Below, piece after piece: positions 47,298-56,531 of a DNA stretch of 64,000 nucleotides (within the stretch, counting starts at the first letter, position 1; each line of letters begins with the position of its first letter). Origin of the DNA: Halieaceae bacterium. Lineage in GTDB: Bacteria > Pseudomonadota > Gammaproteobacteria > Pseudomonadales > Halieaceae. The stretch lies in assembly GCA_024640505.1 (NCBI GenBank), contig JAHEEV010000002.1, forward strand, positions 34,141 through 98,140, written 5' to 3'. A program made the position numbers and the translations under genes. The notes below the pieces were generated by a model. The model saw nothing but the letters and a program-made list of their open reading frames with translations. It made no database searches and was not told where the DNA came from.

Positions 47298-47718
47298 GTT
47301 GGCTGATCTGACTTTTCCGACTGCAACCGGATCGCTGGCGCTTGTCCTGAACGAGAGAATGCGCCTATAGGCATGCGACGAGAGAGCTAATGCTTCGAGC
47401 CGGGGGAGCGGGGAATGCCCGGGGCAGGGTTTCCGGGGCGTCCGAGGCCACGGATGGCCTAGGCCGAGCTGCCATGGACGGCGCTTTTGCGTCCCCGGGA
47501 ACCCTGCCCCGGGCATTTCCTGCGGTTGGACGAGCTCAAACCACGCAAAGTGCAACGCGTGCTAGCCTCTACCAAGGGATGCAGGGCCCTAAGAGCCCCA
47601 ATAACCAGGGTACTTTTTCGTTAAAAAATAAGGAGTTGCGTAATTCACCCGGTCGGTACACAATAGGTCAAGTTTGCGAATACGCAAGATAAGAATACCT
47701 CTGTAGCAGGGAGGCGCA
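47298..47718. other. intergenic region between rpsA terminator and ihfB
   Basis: About 420 bases without a convincing gene. It contains the 110-base inverted-repeat element at 47411-47520, then an AT-richer stretch that should contain the ihfB promoter, and a small TTGCG-AATA-CGCAA hairpin near 47675. The codon pattern of the open frames here is not gene-like. Confidence 0.55.
47411..47520. repeat. inverted-repeat (MITE-like) element
   Basis: The 25-base arms at 47414-47438 and 47493-47517 match in reverse complement at 24 of 25 positions. The 54-base core includes further imperfect symmetry around GGCCTAGGCC. There is no transposase in the element. The size and arms resemble MITE-like or extragenic palindromic repeats that are dispersed in gammaproteobacterial genomes; copies elsewhere cannot be checked here. 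Confidence 0.75.
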
Positions 47719-48015
47719 ATGACCAAAAGTGAACTCATCGAAGCCATCGCGGCCAAGCAGGCACAGTTGTCGTCCAAAGACGTGGAACTGGCGGTAAAGA
47801 CCATACTGGAGCACATGTCCCAGTCCCTGGCCGGAGGCGAACGCATCGAAATCCGGGGCTTCGGCAGCTTTTCGCTGCACTATCGGGAGCCGCGTCGCGG
47901 AAGGAACCCCAAGACCGGGGACGCCGTTGAGCTGACCGGCAAGTACGTTCCACACTTCAAGCCCGGCAAGGAGTTGCGCGAGCGTGTGAATCTCGGACTG
48001 CAGATGGGGTTGTGA
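47719..48015 (+). CDS. ihfB: integration host factor subunit beta
   Basis: A 98-residue DNA-bending protein of the HU/IHF family. It starts [20 protein letters not shown], has the conserved [18 protein letters not shown] and the DNA-arm [11 protein letters not shown], and ends with [15 protein letters not shown], all features of IhfB. It pairs with IhfA to bend DNA at promoters and recombination sites. GGAGG lies 5 bases before the ATG. Confidence 0.97.
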   Translation: MTKSELIEAIAAKQAQLSSKDVELAVKTILEHMSQSLAGGERIEIRGFGSFSLHYREPRRGRNPKTGDAVELTGKYVPHFKPGKELRERVNLGLQMGL

Positions 48016-48033
48016 CGCTTACCCATGCGATCG

Positions 48034-48057
48034 GGCAGGGCCCCTGCCGTGCTTTTT
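48034..48057 (+). terminator. probable intrinsic terminator after ihfB
   Basis: GGCAGG-GCC-CCTGCC forms a perfect 6-bp stem with a three-base loop, followed after GTGC by TTTTT. It starts 19 bases after the ihfB stop. Confidence 0.7.
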
Positions 48058-48067
48058 CGGACAGATC

Positions 48068-48095
48068 TTGCCCTTGATTTTACAGGCGGTATGAT
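48068..48095 (+). promoter_or_regulatory. putative promoter of lapAB
   Basis: TTGCCC (48068-48073) and TATGAT (48090-48095) are separated by 16 bases, a reasonable sigma-70 type pair, between the ihfB terminator and lapA. A CCCGGC-AAT-GCCGGG hairpin lies downstream in the leader near 48122. Confidence 0.45.
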
Positions 48096-48193
48096 TCACG
48101 GATCATGCCGCCTTTCGGGTCCCCGGCAATGCCGGGCGTTGCCGATGAAGGTCCCCGGCCAGGCGCAGAAATCAACTACCACCGGATGATCCT

Positions 48194-48499
48194 ATGAAAT
48201 TTCTCCGCAATTTCCTGACAATTCTGTTTGTGGTTGCCATGATCGGCGTAGGCGTCCTGTTTGCGCTGCAGAATGAGGTGGCGGTACCCCTCGATGTACT
48301 GGTGTACCAGTTTGAGCCACGCAGCCTCGCCCTCTGGTTGCTGATGGCGCTGGCCATCGGGGGCCTGCTGGGTCTGCTGATCTCTTCGTTCTTCATGGTG
48401 CGCCAGCGGGTTGCCCTCGGTTCCACCCGGCGGCAGCTGACGAAGGCCCGGGGGGAAATCGAAAAGCTGCACACCGCGGAGCCGGTCGCGGGTGAATGA
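48194..48499 (+). CDS. lapA: lipopolysaccharide assembly protein A
   Basis: A 101-residue inner-membrane protein with two helices (residues 5-25 and about 45-68) and a short coiled tail, starting MKFLRNFLTILFVVAMIGVG, with LFALQNEVAVPLDVL between them, a DUF1049/LapA (YciS) pattern. It works with LapB in LPS assembly and LpxC control. The 3' end overlaps lapB by 8 bases. Confidence 0.93.
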   Translation: MKFLRNFLTILFVVAMIGVGVLFALQNEVAVPLDVLVYQFEPRSLALWLLMALAIGGLLGLLISSFFMVRQRVALGSTRRQLTKARGEIEKLHTAEPVAGE

Positions 48500-49700
48500 C
48501 CTCCTGATCTTTACCCTGCTGTTTGTCGCGATCGCCACGGGCTGGTACCTGGGTAGAAGGAGTTCCGCGAGGCCCGCTGCGGGGTTCGAGTTACCCGGTC
48601 AGACTCGCAGGGAGTTCAGGGTCCGACTGGAGGATCATGCCGGTGGCGCAATAGATTCCTTTATTGGCGCGCTGGAAGTGAATAGTGAGACCTTCGAGAC
48701 GCACGTAGAGTTGGGCAATCTTCTGCGCAGGAAAGGGGAGGTGGACGGCGCCACGCGTGTTCACCAGAACCTGCTGACCCGCCCCGGCCTTCCCTCACCA
48801 CAACTTCACCTGGCATACCTCGAACTGGCCCGGGACTACATCAGCGCGGGATTACTGGACCGGGCCGAAGCGTTGCTGCTGGACCTGGTAGGAGAGTCCC
48901 CCCAGCAGCGCCGCGTCAGTCAGCGTCATCTGCTGGAGATTTACCAGAGTGAGCGCGACTGGCCCCGGGCCATCGAAGTCGCCCGGGGGCTGCTGCCCCT
49001 GCAGGCCGCGGGAGGCGCCTCACCCGAGGACAAAACGGTGGAACGGGGACAGGACGTGGGGATTATGATTTCCCACTACTGTTGCGAACTGGCCGCGGAG
49101 AAATCCAGGGCGGGGGAACGCCACCAGGCCCGGGCGCTGCTGCGGGAGGCTCTGGCGCAGGACGACCAGTGCGTTCGCGCATCGCTTATGCTGGGTGAGC
49201 TGGAAGCTGACAGCGGGCACTACCGGAAAGCCATCAAGGCGTTGCGCGCGGTGGGGCGGCAGGATCCCGATTTCCTGCCCGAAACGATCGCTCTCCTGCG
49301 CAAGTGTCATGGTGAGTTGGGGGATGAGCGGGGCTTCCGGGACTACTTCGAAGCGAGTCTCGAGCGCGCTCCCACGGCGTCGCTGGTGCTGGCCCGGGCA
49401 GAGTACCTCCTGGAAACCGAGGGCAGTGAGACTGCCGGTGAATTTCTATCCGGGCAACTGGCTGAGCGTCCGTCGCTGCGCGGGCTGTCGCGGTTGATCA
49501 GCCTGCATCTCCAGTCTTCCGAGGGCAAGGCGCGGGAGGACCTGGATCTTCTGCAGGTCCTGGTGAGCCGGTTGATATCCGAGCGCCCGGCCTATCGCTG
49601 CACTCACTGCGGTTTTTCGGGACGGCATCTGCACTGGCTCTGTCCAGGGTGCAAGTACTGGGGCACCGTCAAACTCGCTCACGGCCCTACAGCAGAGTAA
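48492..49700 (+). CDS. lapB: lipopolysaccharide assembly protein B
   Basis: A 402-residue protein with an N-terminal membrane anchor (LLIFTLLFVAIATGWYLG), about nine tetratricopeptide repeats and a C-terminal rubredoxin-type metal site, CTHCGFSGRHLHWLCPGC. LapB (YciM) stimulates FtsH degradation of LpxC and so sets the LPS level. The start is GTG inside lapA. Both features, TPRs and the zinc-ribbon/rubredoxin end, are diagnostic. Confidence 0.95.
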   Translation: MNDLLIFTLLFVAIATGWYLGRRSSARPAAGFELPGQTRREFRVRLEDHAGGAIDSFIGALEVNSETFETHVELGNLLRRKGEVDGATRVHQNLLTRPGLPSPQLHLAYLELARDYISAGLLDRAEALLLDLVGESPQQRRVSQRHLLEIYQSERDWPRAIEVARGLLPLQAAGGASPEDKTVERGQDVGIMISHYCCELAAEKSRAGERHQARALLREALAQDDQCVRASLMLGELEADSGHYRKAIKALRAVGRQDPDFLPETIALLRKCHGELGDERGFRDYFEASLERAPTASLVLARAEYLLETEGSETAGEFLSGQLAERPSLRGLSRLISLHLQSSEGKAREDLDLLQVLVSRLISERPAYRCTHCGFSGRHLHWLCPGCKYWGTVKLAHGPTAE

Positions 49701-49730
49701 TTTGGCTGCGTTGCAGACACAGAGGATCTA

Positions 49731-50423
49731 ATGGATACACCGGTTGTGGTCGCTCTCGACTATCCTTCAGCGGCCCCCGCGCTCGATCTGGCCGCGCAGC
49801 TATCCCCGGAGCTGTGCCGGCTCAAGGTAGGCAAGGAGCTGTTTACCCGTTGCGGCCCCGGTCTGGTGGAGACCCTGCAGAACCAGGGATACGAAATCTT
49901 CCTGGACCTGAAGTTTCACGATATTCCCAACACGGTGGCGGGTGCCGTGCGCGCTGCGGCGGAGTTGGGGGTCTGGATGGTCAATGTCCATGCGTCGGGT
50001 GGGCGCAGGATGATGGAGGCGGCCGCTGAAGTCCTGGCCGGCATGGAGCAAAAACCGCTGCTGATAGGCGTTACCGTATTGACCAGCATGTCAGACCAGG
50101 ACCTGGCCGAGCTGGGGTACACGGAATCTGCCGCACAGCGGGTATTGCGCCTCGCGGCGCTGGCGGCGGACTGCGGCCTCGACGGGGTAGTGTGCTCCGC
50201 CCTGGAGGCGCCGCAACTGCGGGCGGCCCGAGGATCGGATTTCTGCCTTGTGACCCCCGGCATTCGCCTCGCGGGAGACGATGCCGGCGACCAGCGTCGA
50301 GTCGTGACGCCTGCGGACGCCATCGCCCGCGGTGCGGATTACCTGGTCGTGGGGCGATCCGTGACCGGCGCGGCGGAGCCACTGGCCGCACTGCAGCGCG
50401 TTCATGCTGAACTGTCCAATTAA
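49731..50423 (+). CDS. pyrF: orotidine 5'-phosphate decarboxylase
   Basis: A 230-residue TIM-barrel enzyme for the last step of UMP synthesis. The catalytic charged network is [17 protein letters not shown] near residue 59; the phosphate site is in [21 protein letters not shown]. Full length. It follows lapB by 30 bases, as in E. coli and Pseudomonas. Confidence 0.97.
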   Translation: MDTPVVVALDYPSAAPALDLAAQLSPELCRLKVGKELFTRCGPGLVETLQNQGYEIFLDLKFHDIPNTVAGAVRAAAELGVWMVNVHASGGRRMMEAAAEVLAGMEQKPLLIGVTVLTSMSDQDLAELGYTESAAQRVLRLAALAADCGLDGVVCSALEAPQLRAARGSDFCLVTPGIRLAGDDAGDQRRVVTPADAIARGADYLVVGRSVTGAAEPLAALQRVHAELSN

Positions 50424-50526
50424 CTTCAAATGCGGGCGCTCGCCCCGCGCCCTTCCGGATCGCTGATAGACTTGTCTCTGGTGCGGATGCCTGCAAGGAA
50501 GCAGTCTGACATATGGAGATGACATC

Positions 50527-50904
50527 ATGACGACAACACTATTCATGCAAAACCGGGGCCCCGTCGCAACTGCGGCCGGGGTAAAACTTACATTGTCGGG
50601 ATGGGGCCGCGCGGCTCTCCTGGCGGCCATGACATTGCTAACATCGGGTCTTCTGGCCGGTGCCGGCGCTGTGCACGCCCAACAGGCGGAGCCGGTGCCG
50701 GTCGTGCAGATGGTCAACATCAACAAAGCGGATGCGGCCTCGCTGGCCGCCGCACTCAACGGCGTCGGAGCATCCCGGGCAGAGGAGATCGTGCGCTATC
50801 GTGAAGCCTATGGACCTTTCAAGTCGGTAGAGGAATTAGCCGACGTGAAGGGTATCGGACCATCAACCCTGGAGAAAAACCGGGCGTTAATAACACTGGA
50901 ATAA
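50527..50904 (+). CDS. ComEA-like exported helix-hairpin-helix protein
   Basis: A 125-residue protein with an N-terminal hydrophobic signal (about residues 25-52, ending VHAQQ) and a C-terminal double HhH motif: VNINKADAASLAAALNGVGASRAEEI and FKSVEELADVKGIGPSTLEK. ComEA-type proteins bind DNA outside the inner membrane in competence. Many gammaproteobacteria carry such short ComEA-like proteins without other competence genes nearby, and none is present here. A Pseudomonas homologue lies next to wbpM. Confidence 0.9.
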   Translation: MTTTLFMQNRGPVATAAGVKLTLSGWGRAALLAAMTLLTSGLLAGAGAVHAQQAEPVPVVQMVNINKADAASLAAALNGVGASRAEEIVRYREAYGPFKSVEELADVKGIGPSTLEKNRALITLE

Positions 50905-50927
50905 GGCAGGCGCATCCGTATCATGAC

Positions 50928-50949
50928 GGGGGCGTGTGCCCCCTTTTTT
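50928..50949 (+). terminator. intrinsic terminator after the comEA-like gene
   Basis: GGGGGC-GTGT-GCCCCC is a perfect 6-bp GC stem with a tetraloop, directly followed by six T. It starts 23 bases after the stop codon and separates this unit from the glycan genes. Confidence 0.93.
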
Positions 50950-50968
50950 ATGACAGTGACCCGATAGA

Positions 50969-51910
50969 GTGAAGTGCCTTGTTACTGGAGCGACCGGATT
51001 TATCGGGCGTCAGCTTTGCCAACACCTCAAGGAGCGAGGGGACCACCTGGTTCCCTTGAGCCGATCCGGTGCACCGCTCCCCGATGGCACACCGACACAG
51101 GCCCTGAATCTGGCCGAAGCGGATGTACCGGAAGAGCTATTTGTCGGGATCGATGCCGTCTGCCACCTGGCCGGCATCGCCCATCGGCAGGCCCTGCCTG
51201 CTGAGTACGAAGCGATCAACCATCTCGCGTCCCTGCGGCTGGCGCGCGCCGCAGCCCGTGCCGGTGTGCGTTGTTTTATCTATCTCAGCAGCGTGAAAGC
51301 GATGGGCCCCGCTAACGATGCCCGTGTCCGTGCGGAGGAGGACAGGGTACCGGCGCGCGATCCCTACGGCCGCTCCAAGTGGGAGGCAGAAGTCGATTTG
51401 CGCAGGGAGTTTGCCGCTGGCCCGATGGCCGTTGTCATTCTGCGCCCGGCGCTGGTTTATGGGCCGGGTGCTGCCGGTAATCTCCAGTTGCTGGCGCGGG
51501 GAGTGCGGTGCGGATTACCGCGTCCTCCGCTGTCGGGAGAGCGCTCGATGATCGGCCTCTTCGATCTGGTCGAACTGGTTGCCGGTATCTGTCACGATCC
51601 GCCCCCTGCGGGTGTGCATACCTGGATTGTCAGTGACGGAGAACGCCATACCACCCAGGGACTCTATGATCTCCTGCGACAGGCGCTGGGCAAGGGGAGG
51701 GGGCGCGCCTGGCTACCTGCCTGGGGTTGGCGTCTCGGGGCGAGCCTGCTGGACCGGCTGCGGCCCCGGGATTCAACGCCCACCTACGAGCGCCTATTTG
51801 GCACGGAGTTGTACAGCAATGCCGCACTCCTGGCAGCTACCGACTGGCGCCCACACTGCCGTGTCGAGGAAGCCGCCGCAGCACTCGTGGGCAGACCATA
51901 CAGTGGCTGA
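50969..51910 (+). CDS. NAD-dependent sugar-nucleotide epimerase/dehydratase
   Basis: A 313-residue extended SDR. Rossmann loop CLVTGATGFIGRQLCQHL; active-site Ser in FIYLSSVKAMG and Tyr-Lys in DPYGRSKWEAE. It resembles WbpV/GalE-like epimerases that modify UDP-HexNAc sugars in O-antigen loci. The start is GTG at 50969. It ends one base before the glycosyl-phosphate transferase start, so these two genes form one unit, presumably making and loading a lipid-linked sugar. Confidence 0.88.
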   Translation: MKCLVTGATGFIGRQLCQHLKERGDHLVPLSRSGAPLPDGTPTQALNLAEADVPEELFVGIDAVCHLAGIAHRQALPAEYEAINHLASLRLARAAARAGVRCFIYLSSVKAMGPANDARVRAEEDRVPARDPYGRSKWEAEVDLRREFAAGPMAVVILRPALVYGPGAAGNLQLLARGVRCGLPRPPLSGERSMIGLFDLVELVAGICHDPPPAGVHTWIVSDGERHTTQGLYDLLRQALGKGRGRAWLPAWGWRLGASLLDRLRPRDSTPTYERLFGTELYSNAALLAATDWRPHCRVEEAAAALVGRPYSG

Positions 51911-52894
51911 ATGATGATACCGCTGCTCCTGACCCTGCTGCTTTCGGCTTTTTTCTGTGGCATCTTTTTGCAGGTTGCCCGGCGCCTGCGGCTGTTGGAC
52001 AGGCCCAATGACCGCAGCTCGCACCGGCGGCCTACCCCCCATGGCGGCGGCGTTCCCCTTCTTTTGTCCTGTGCCCTTGGAATGCTGTTGTGTCAGGTGT
52101 GGTACGGGCCCTGGCCCGAGGTCTATGGGGTTATCATGCTGGCGGCTCTGCTGCTGATGCTGGTGGGTGTCATCGACGACCTGAGAGGCCTGTCGGTGGG
52201 CGTGCGCATGGCGACCTACAGCCTGCTTTCCCTCTCGATGGCCGGATATCTCCTGTCTCCCTGGTTGTCCGGGGGTCTGCTGGTCGTCGGCGGGGTCGTG
52301 GCTGCCGTCGTGCTGCTGTGGTCACTCAATTTATACAACTTCATGGATGGAATCGATGGTATTGCCGCCATCCAGTGCATCCTTGCCTGTGGCAGTGCCG
52401 CGTTGCTCTCCTGGGGTTCCGGGGCATCGCCCGAGTATTCTCTTTTCTGTCTGCTGCTGGCGGCAAGCCACCTCGGATTCCTGGTATGGAACTGGCCGCC
52501 TGCCCGGTTATTCATGGGTGATGCCGGGAGCATACCCACCGGTTTTCTGCTGGCGGCACTGGCCTTACTGGGTGGTGTACAGGGCCAGCTGAACCCCCTG
52601 TGCTGGCTGATCCTGCTGGCGGCCTTTCTCACCGACGCCACCTGGACGCTGATATGGCGGATGTTGAGCGGTCAGCGCTTCCTCCAAGCTCACCGCCTGC
52701 ATGCCTACCAGCGGCTGAGCCGGCATTGGGGATCCCACCTGCCTGTCGACTTCGGCCTGGTTGCGCTGAATGCGTTGTGGCTCTTTCCTCTGGCCTGGTT
52801 TGTCCAGATCTGGCCAGGTCCCGGTTTTTTATTGGTAATTTTGGCATATCTTCCGCTGCTTGCAGGCATGGCGAAAATACGAAGATTGGCGTAG
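51911..52894 (+). CDS. polyprenyl-phosphate sugar-1-phosphate transferase (WecA/WbpL-like)
   Basis: A 327-residue polytopic membrane enzyme (about ten helices) of the MraY/WecA family (glycosyltransferase 4). Signatures: DRPNDRSSHRRPTPHGGG, LVGVIDDLRGLSV, LWSLNLYNFMDGIDGIA, ARLFMGDAGS and the cytosolic loop AHRLHAYQRLSR. It should transfer a HexNAc-1-phosphate to undecaprenyl phosphate, the first step of O-antigen or related glycan assembly. Position between the epimerase and wbpM mirrors WbpL in Pseudomonas. Confidence 0.92.
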   Translation: MMIPLLLTLLLSAFFCGIFLQVARRLRLLDRPNDRSSHRRPTPHGGGVPLLLSCALGMLLCQVWYGPWPEVYGVIMLAALLLMLVGVIDDLRGLSVGVRMATYSLLSLSMAGYLLSPWLSGGLLVVGGVVAAVVLLWSLNLYNFMDGIDGIAAIQCILACGSAALLSWGSGASPEYSLFCLLLAASHLGFLVWNWPPARLFMGDAGSIPTGFLLAALALLGGVQGQLNPLCWLILLAAFLTDATWTLIWRMLSGQRFLQAHRLHAYQRLSRHWGSHLPVDFGLVALNALWLFPLAWFVQIWPGPGFLLVILAYLPLLAGMAKIRRLA

Positions 52895-53029
52895 TATTTG
52901 CCTGTTCTGATCGCCATAACAATAAGTTCAATTTGTGCGGTTTGCAGTGACCATGGGCAGTCGGGAGTGGACTTGCAGAAACGTTCTGGCGGTATCTTGT
53001 CGCGTCTAGTCTCCGGGTCGCTCGGGGGC

Positions 53030-54991
53030 ATGCGCGATGCCCTCGAAAAGCTGATAGATCTTCCCCGTAATATCAAACAGGCCTGCCTGCTGCTACTCGA
53101 TATGGTATTCGTGTCGGTGGCCATGTATGCCGCCGTGGCATTCCGATACGGTCACCTGAATTTCCACCTCGGCCCTATCGAGATCGGCGCGGGTATAGTC
53201 ACGCTGCTCTTCAGCGCTATCATCTTCCTGCGCCTGGGATTGTACCGTGCGGTGATTCGGTTCATGGGACAGCAGGCCATCTGGGCCATCATCACGGCTG
53301 TCAGCTATTCAACTCTCGTGCTCGGTGCGGTGGTCTTCTTCACCCGCGCGGAGGTACCGCGCTCCACACCCTTTTTCTACTGGGTGCTTGCCATGCTGGC
53401 AATCGGCGGCTCGCGACTCAGTGTTCGCGCTTACTACCAGGCCAAGCTCCGATCGATGAGCGAGAATGTGCTCATCTATGGCGCAGGTGAGTCCGGCAGG
53501 CAACTGTTGACGGCGTTGAACCACGGTGACCAGTACCGGGCCGTTGCGTTCGTCGACGACAATCCCGGACTGCAGCGATCCGTCATCAACGGCCTGCAGG
53601 TCGCTCGCCCTGAAGATATGGAGCACCTCATCGCGGCCCACGATATCACCCAGGTGCTCCTTGCCATCCCGTCGGCGTCGCCGGACAGGCGCAAGGAGAT
53701 TATCAACTCCCTGGTGGGGCTGCCGGTCTATGTACGGACGGTGCCAAAGATCAATGAACTGGTGGCCGGTCGCGCCAGCGTCAACCAGATACGTGATGTG
53801 GACCTGGACGACCTGCTGGGACGTGAGCCGGTGCCGCCCCATCCCGAGCTGATCGATCGATGTATCACCGGCAAGGTGGTGATGGTGACCGGAGCCGGAG
53901 GCTCCATTGGCTCGGAGCTCTGTCGCCAGATACTGACGTCCGGGCCGCGGGAGCTGGTTCTGCTGGATAATTCCGAGTACGCCCTCTACAACATCGAGCG
54001 CGAGCTTCGCGAGCTGATAGAAACGACGGGCGTTGACGCCGATATGGTGGCCCTGCTGGGGTCGGTACAGGACGAGCGGCGCCTCGAGAGCATTTACCGC
54101 ACTTTCGATGTGCAGACGGTCTACCATGCCGCGGCCTACAAGCACGTGCCCATTGTCGAATACAACATCGCCGAGGGTGTGGCCAACAATGTTTTTGGCA
54201 CCTGGTATGCCGCAGAGGCGGCGCGAAAGGCCGGGGTGGAGACCTTTGTGCTGGTGTCTACCGACAAGGCAGTCAGGCCTACCAATATCATGGGCGCGTC
54301 CAAACGGTTTGCCGAGATGATCCTGCAGGGCCTGGCGAAGAACGGCCCCCGTACCCGGTTCTGTATGGTGCGCTTCGGTAATGTCCTGGGATCTTCCGGC
54401 TCTGTGGTGCCGCTGTTCCGTGAGCAGATAGAGGCGGGCGGTCCCGTGACCGTCACCCATCCCGAGGTGTCGCGCTATTTCATGAGCATAACCGAGGCGG
54501 CGCAGCTGGTGTTGCAAGCCAGCGCCATGGGCACCGGGGGCGACGTGTTTGTGCTGGATATGGGCGAGCCGGTGCGCATCGTCGATCTGGCCCGCCGCAT
54601 GATACGCCTGAGCGGGTACGAGATGGACCACGATACCCATGTGGGAGAGCACATCGACGTCCAGTTCATTGGTCTGCGGCCGGGCGAAAAGCTGCACGAG
54701 GAGCTTTTGCTGGGCAGCAATGTGGCCGGCACGGGTCACCCCATGATCATGCGAGCGGAGGAAGAGTGCCTTCCCTATGAACAGATGCATGCCAGGCTCA
54801 TGGAATTGATGCACTACTGTGACGCAATCGATTGCACCGGCATCACCTCCGTGCTGAACGAGGCGGTGAGCGGCTTTGGCGGTCACGAGGTCCGCTTCGA
54901 CCATCTGTGGCGCAAGCAGGGCACCAAGGCCCTGGCCGCCAGTTCTGCGGCCGTTTCCAATATCAAGGAACTTTTCCCCGATAAAACCTGA
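53030..54991 (+). CDS. wbpM: WbpM/FlaA1-type UDP-sugar 4,6-dehydratase, membrane-bound
   Basis: A 653-residue protein: four N-terminal membrane helices (about residues 15-130), a first nucleotide-binding fold (VLIYGAGESGRQLLTAL), and a C-terminal SDR (VTGAGGSIGSELCRQIL). The active site has Met in place of the usual Tyr, NIMGASKRFAEM, as in WbpM. It makes UDP-4-keto-6-deoxy-GlcNAc, precursor of QuiNAc/FucNAc. The ATG at 53030 matches the WbpM N-terminus; TTG at 52973 with GGGAG is an alternative, and the frame is open from 52898. Confidence 0.93.
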   Translation: MRDALEKLIDLPRNIKQACLLLLDMVFVSVAMYAAVAFRYGHLNFHLGPIEIGAGIVTLLFSAIIFLRLGLYRAVIRFMGQQAIWAIITAVSYSTLVLGAVVFFTRAEVPRSTPFFYWVLAMLAIGGSRLSVRAYYQAKLRSMSENVLIYGAGESGRQLLTALNHGDQYRAVAFVDDNPGLQRSVINGLQVARPEDMEHLIAAHDITQVLLAIPSASPDRRKEIINSLVGLPVYVRTVPKINELVAGRASVNQIRDVDLDDLLGREPVPPHPELIDRCITGKVVMVTGAGGSIGSELCRQILTSGPRELVLLDNSEYALYNIERELRELIETTGVDADMVALLGSVQDERRLESIYRTFDVQTVYHAAAYKHVPIVEYNIAEGVANNVFGTWYAAEAARKAGVETFVLVSTDKAVRPTNIMGASKRFAEMILQGLAKNGPRTRFCMVRFGNVLGSSGSVVPLFREQIEAGGPVTVTHPEVSRYFMSITEAAQLVLQASAMGTGGDVFVLDMGEPVRIVDLARRMIRLSGYEMDHDTHVGEHIDVQFIGLRPGEKLHEELLLGSNVAGTGHPMIMRAEEECLPYEQMHARLMELMHYCDAIDCTGITSVLNEAVSGFGGHEVRFDHLWRKQGTKALAASSAAVSNIKELFPDKT

Positions 54992-55046
54992 TGTTTCCGG
55001 ATACCCATCGACTGTGGCTGGTTCCAGGTGACAGGACACTACGAGC

Positions 55047-56006
55047 ATGACACATTTTGATGTTTTCAACGGCGATGCCGACGGCATCTGCGCCCTGACT
55101 CAACTGCGCCAGGCCGAACCTCGCGAAGCCACACTCATCACCGGTGTGAAGCGGGACATCAACTTGCTGGAGAGGGTCGATGCATCTGCGGGCTCGCTGG
55201 TGACGGTGCTGGACGTGTCGCTGGACAAGAACCGGGCGGGATTGGAACGCGTGCTTGAAGCCGGCGCAGAGGTCTTTTACTGCGATCATCATTTCGCCGG
55301 CGAGATTCCCGCCCACGGAAACCTGCAGACGCGAATCAATACCGCGCCGGATGTCTGCACCAGCCTGTTGGTTAACGGATACCTGGACGGCGCCTGCCTG
55401 GAGTGGGCAATCGTCGGTACCTTCGGGGACAACCTCAAGGAGAGCGCACAGCGACTGGCCCGGCCGCTGGGCCTGAGTGAGGCTACCCTGCAGCATCTGG
55501 AGAACCTGGGCGTGTACATCAACTACAACGGCTATGGCCCCAGCCTGGAGGACCTGCATTTCGATCCGGCAGAGCTTTATCGACTGGTCAGTTGCTACGC
55601 CAGCCCCCTGGATTTCATGAGCGACGGGCAGGTTCATTTCCAGAAGCTGGAGCACGGCTATCGCCAGGACATGGCTGCGGCTGCCGCGTTGGTGCCGGAA
55701 TATGAGGACGGTGCGGTGGCGGCTTTCCTGCTACCGGATGAAGCCTGGGCGCGGCGGGTCAGTGGCGTCTACAGCAATGACCTGGCCAACCGCCACCCCG
55801 CCCGCGGACATGCGGTGATCACCGCCAAGGCCAATGGCAATTACCTGGTGAGCGTGCGGGCCCCCCTCGAGAACAAGACCGGCGCAGACGAGTTGTGCAT
55901 GAAGTTCCCCACAGGCGGCGGTCGCTCTGCCGCTGCGGGGGTCAATGACCTGCCGGCTGATATGCTGGCGGAGTTTATCGATACTTTCGCCGGTTTTTAC
56001 GGCTGA
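55047..56006 (+). CDS. DHH-family phosphoesterase-like protein
   Basis: A 319-residue protein. It starts FDVFNGDADGICALTQLRQ and has FYCDHHFAG, resembling the DHD/DHH metal motifs of the DHH phosphoesterases (RecJ, NrnA, pyrophosphatases). The C-terminus reads KFPTGGGRSAAAGVNDLP, typical of the DHHA1 nucleic-acid/substrate-binding domain. The DHH family hydrolyses nucleotides or small phosphodiesters; the substrate here is unknown. It follows wbpM by 55 bases, but does not look part of glycan synthesis. Confidence 0.85.
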   Translation: MTHFDVFNGDADGICALTQLRQAEPREATLITGVKRDINLLERVDASAGSLVTVLDVSLDKNRAGLERVLEAGAEVFYCDHHFAGEIPAHGNLQTRINTAPDVCTSLLVNGYLDGACLEWAIVGTFGDNLKESAQRLARPLGLSEATLQHLENLGVYINYNGYGPSLEDLHFDPAELYRLVSCYASPLDFMSDGQVHFQKLEHGYRQDMAAAAALVPEYEDGAVAAFLLPDEAWARRVSGVYSNDLANRHPARGHAVITAKANGNYLVSVRAPLENKTGADELCMKFPTGGGRSAAAGVNDLPADMLAEFIDTFAGFYG

Positions 56007-56026
56007 CCATCTGGCCCGGCCCCGAA

Positions 56027-56443
56027 TCAGTCCTCCAGTTCGTCCACGTCCACCTGGCCGGTCAGTCGCCGTCGGATGTGCGACCAGGACATGCCCGCCG
56101 CCAGAATCAGTGACAGCACCACCAGTACGACCCAGGTCATGGCGCTCTGGGACTCCATGCTGAGCCAGCCGAGGTCGACGAACAACCAGATGAGGCAGCC
56201 GAACAGGGCGGCACCGAGCGCAATTCCCAGCCAGCCCAGCGACATGAAGGTGGCGCGCAGGAAGACGATCCAGGCAATCAGCAGGGCTATGCCCACCAGT
56301 GCGGGTATTGGCCCGAACTCGGTTCCCTCGGCAAGAACCCAGCGGGCGTAGGAGTATTCGGTGGGGTTGTAGGTGCCGAATACCAGCGCCGCGGCAAACA
56401 ACCAGCGACCGAGGAAACCGACGAGCGTGAAGTGAGTGGCCAT
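56027..56443 (-). CDS. small membrane protein (DUF6524-like)
   Basis: A 138-residue protein with four membrane helices: about 8-24 (FLGRWLFAAALVFGTYNP), 45-65, 70-90 and 100-120, with an acidic end DVDELED. The N-terminal helix with TYNPTEYSYARW is conserved in a family of unknown function often seen in marine gammaproteobacteria, DUF6524 as I recall. It is last in the minus-strand group after the alcohol dehydrogenase (88-base gap). Confidence 0.75.
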   Translation of the reverse strand: MATHFTLVGFLGRWLFAAALVFGTYNPTEYSYARWVLAEGTEFGPIPALVGIALLIAWIVFLRATFMSLGWLGIALGAALFGCLIWLFVDLGWLSMESQSAMTWVVLVVLSLILAAGMSWSHIRRRLTGQVDVDELED

Positions 56444-56531
56444 GCAGGCGTCTCCGGGGTTGTTATTAAAGCGTGGTCAAAAGTAGCTGAACGACGGCTG
56501 TCGCGCAAGCACTGCGCCCGGCAGCCGCCCA

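Noticed and set aside
53309..55087. 592-codon antisense frame over wbpM
   Set aside because: No domain recognisable; the sense strand encodes a full WbpM-type protein.
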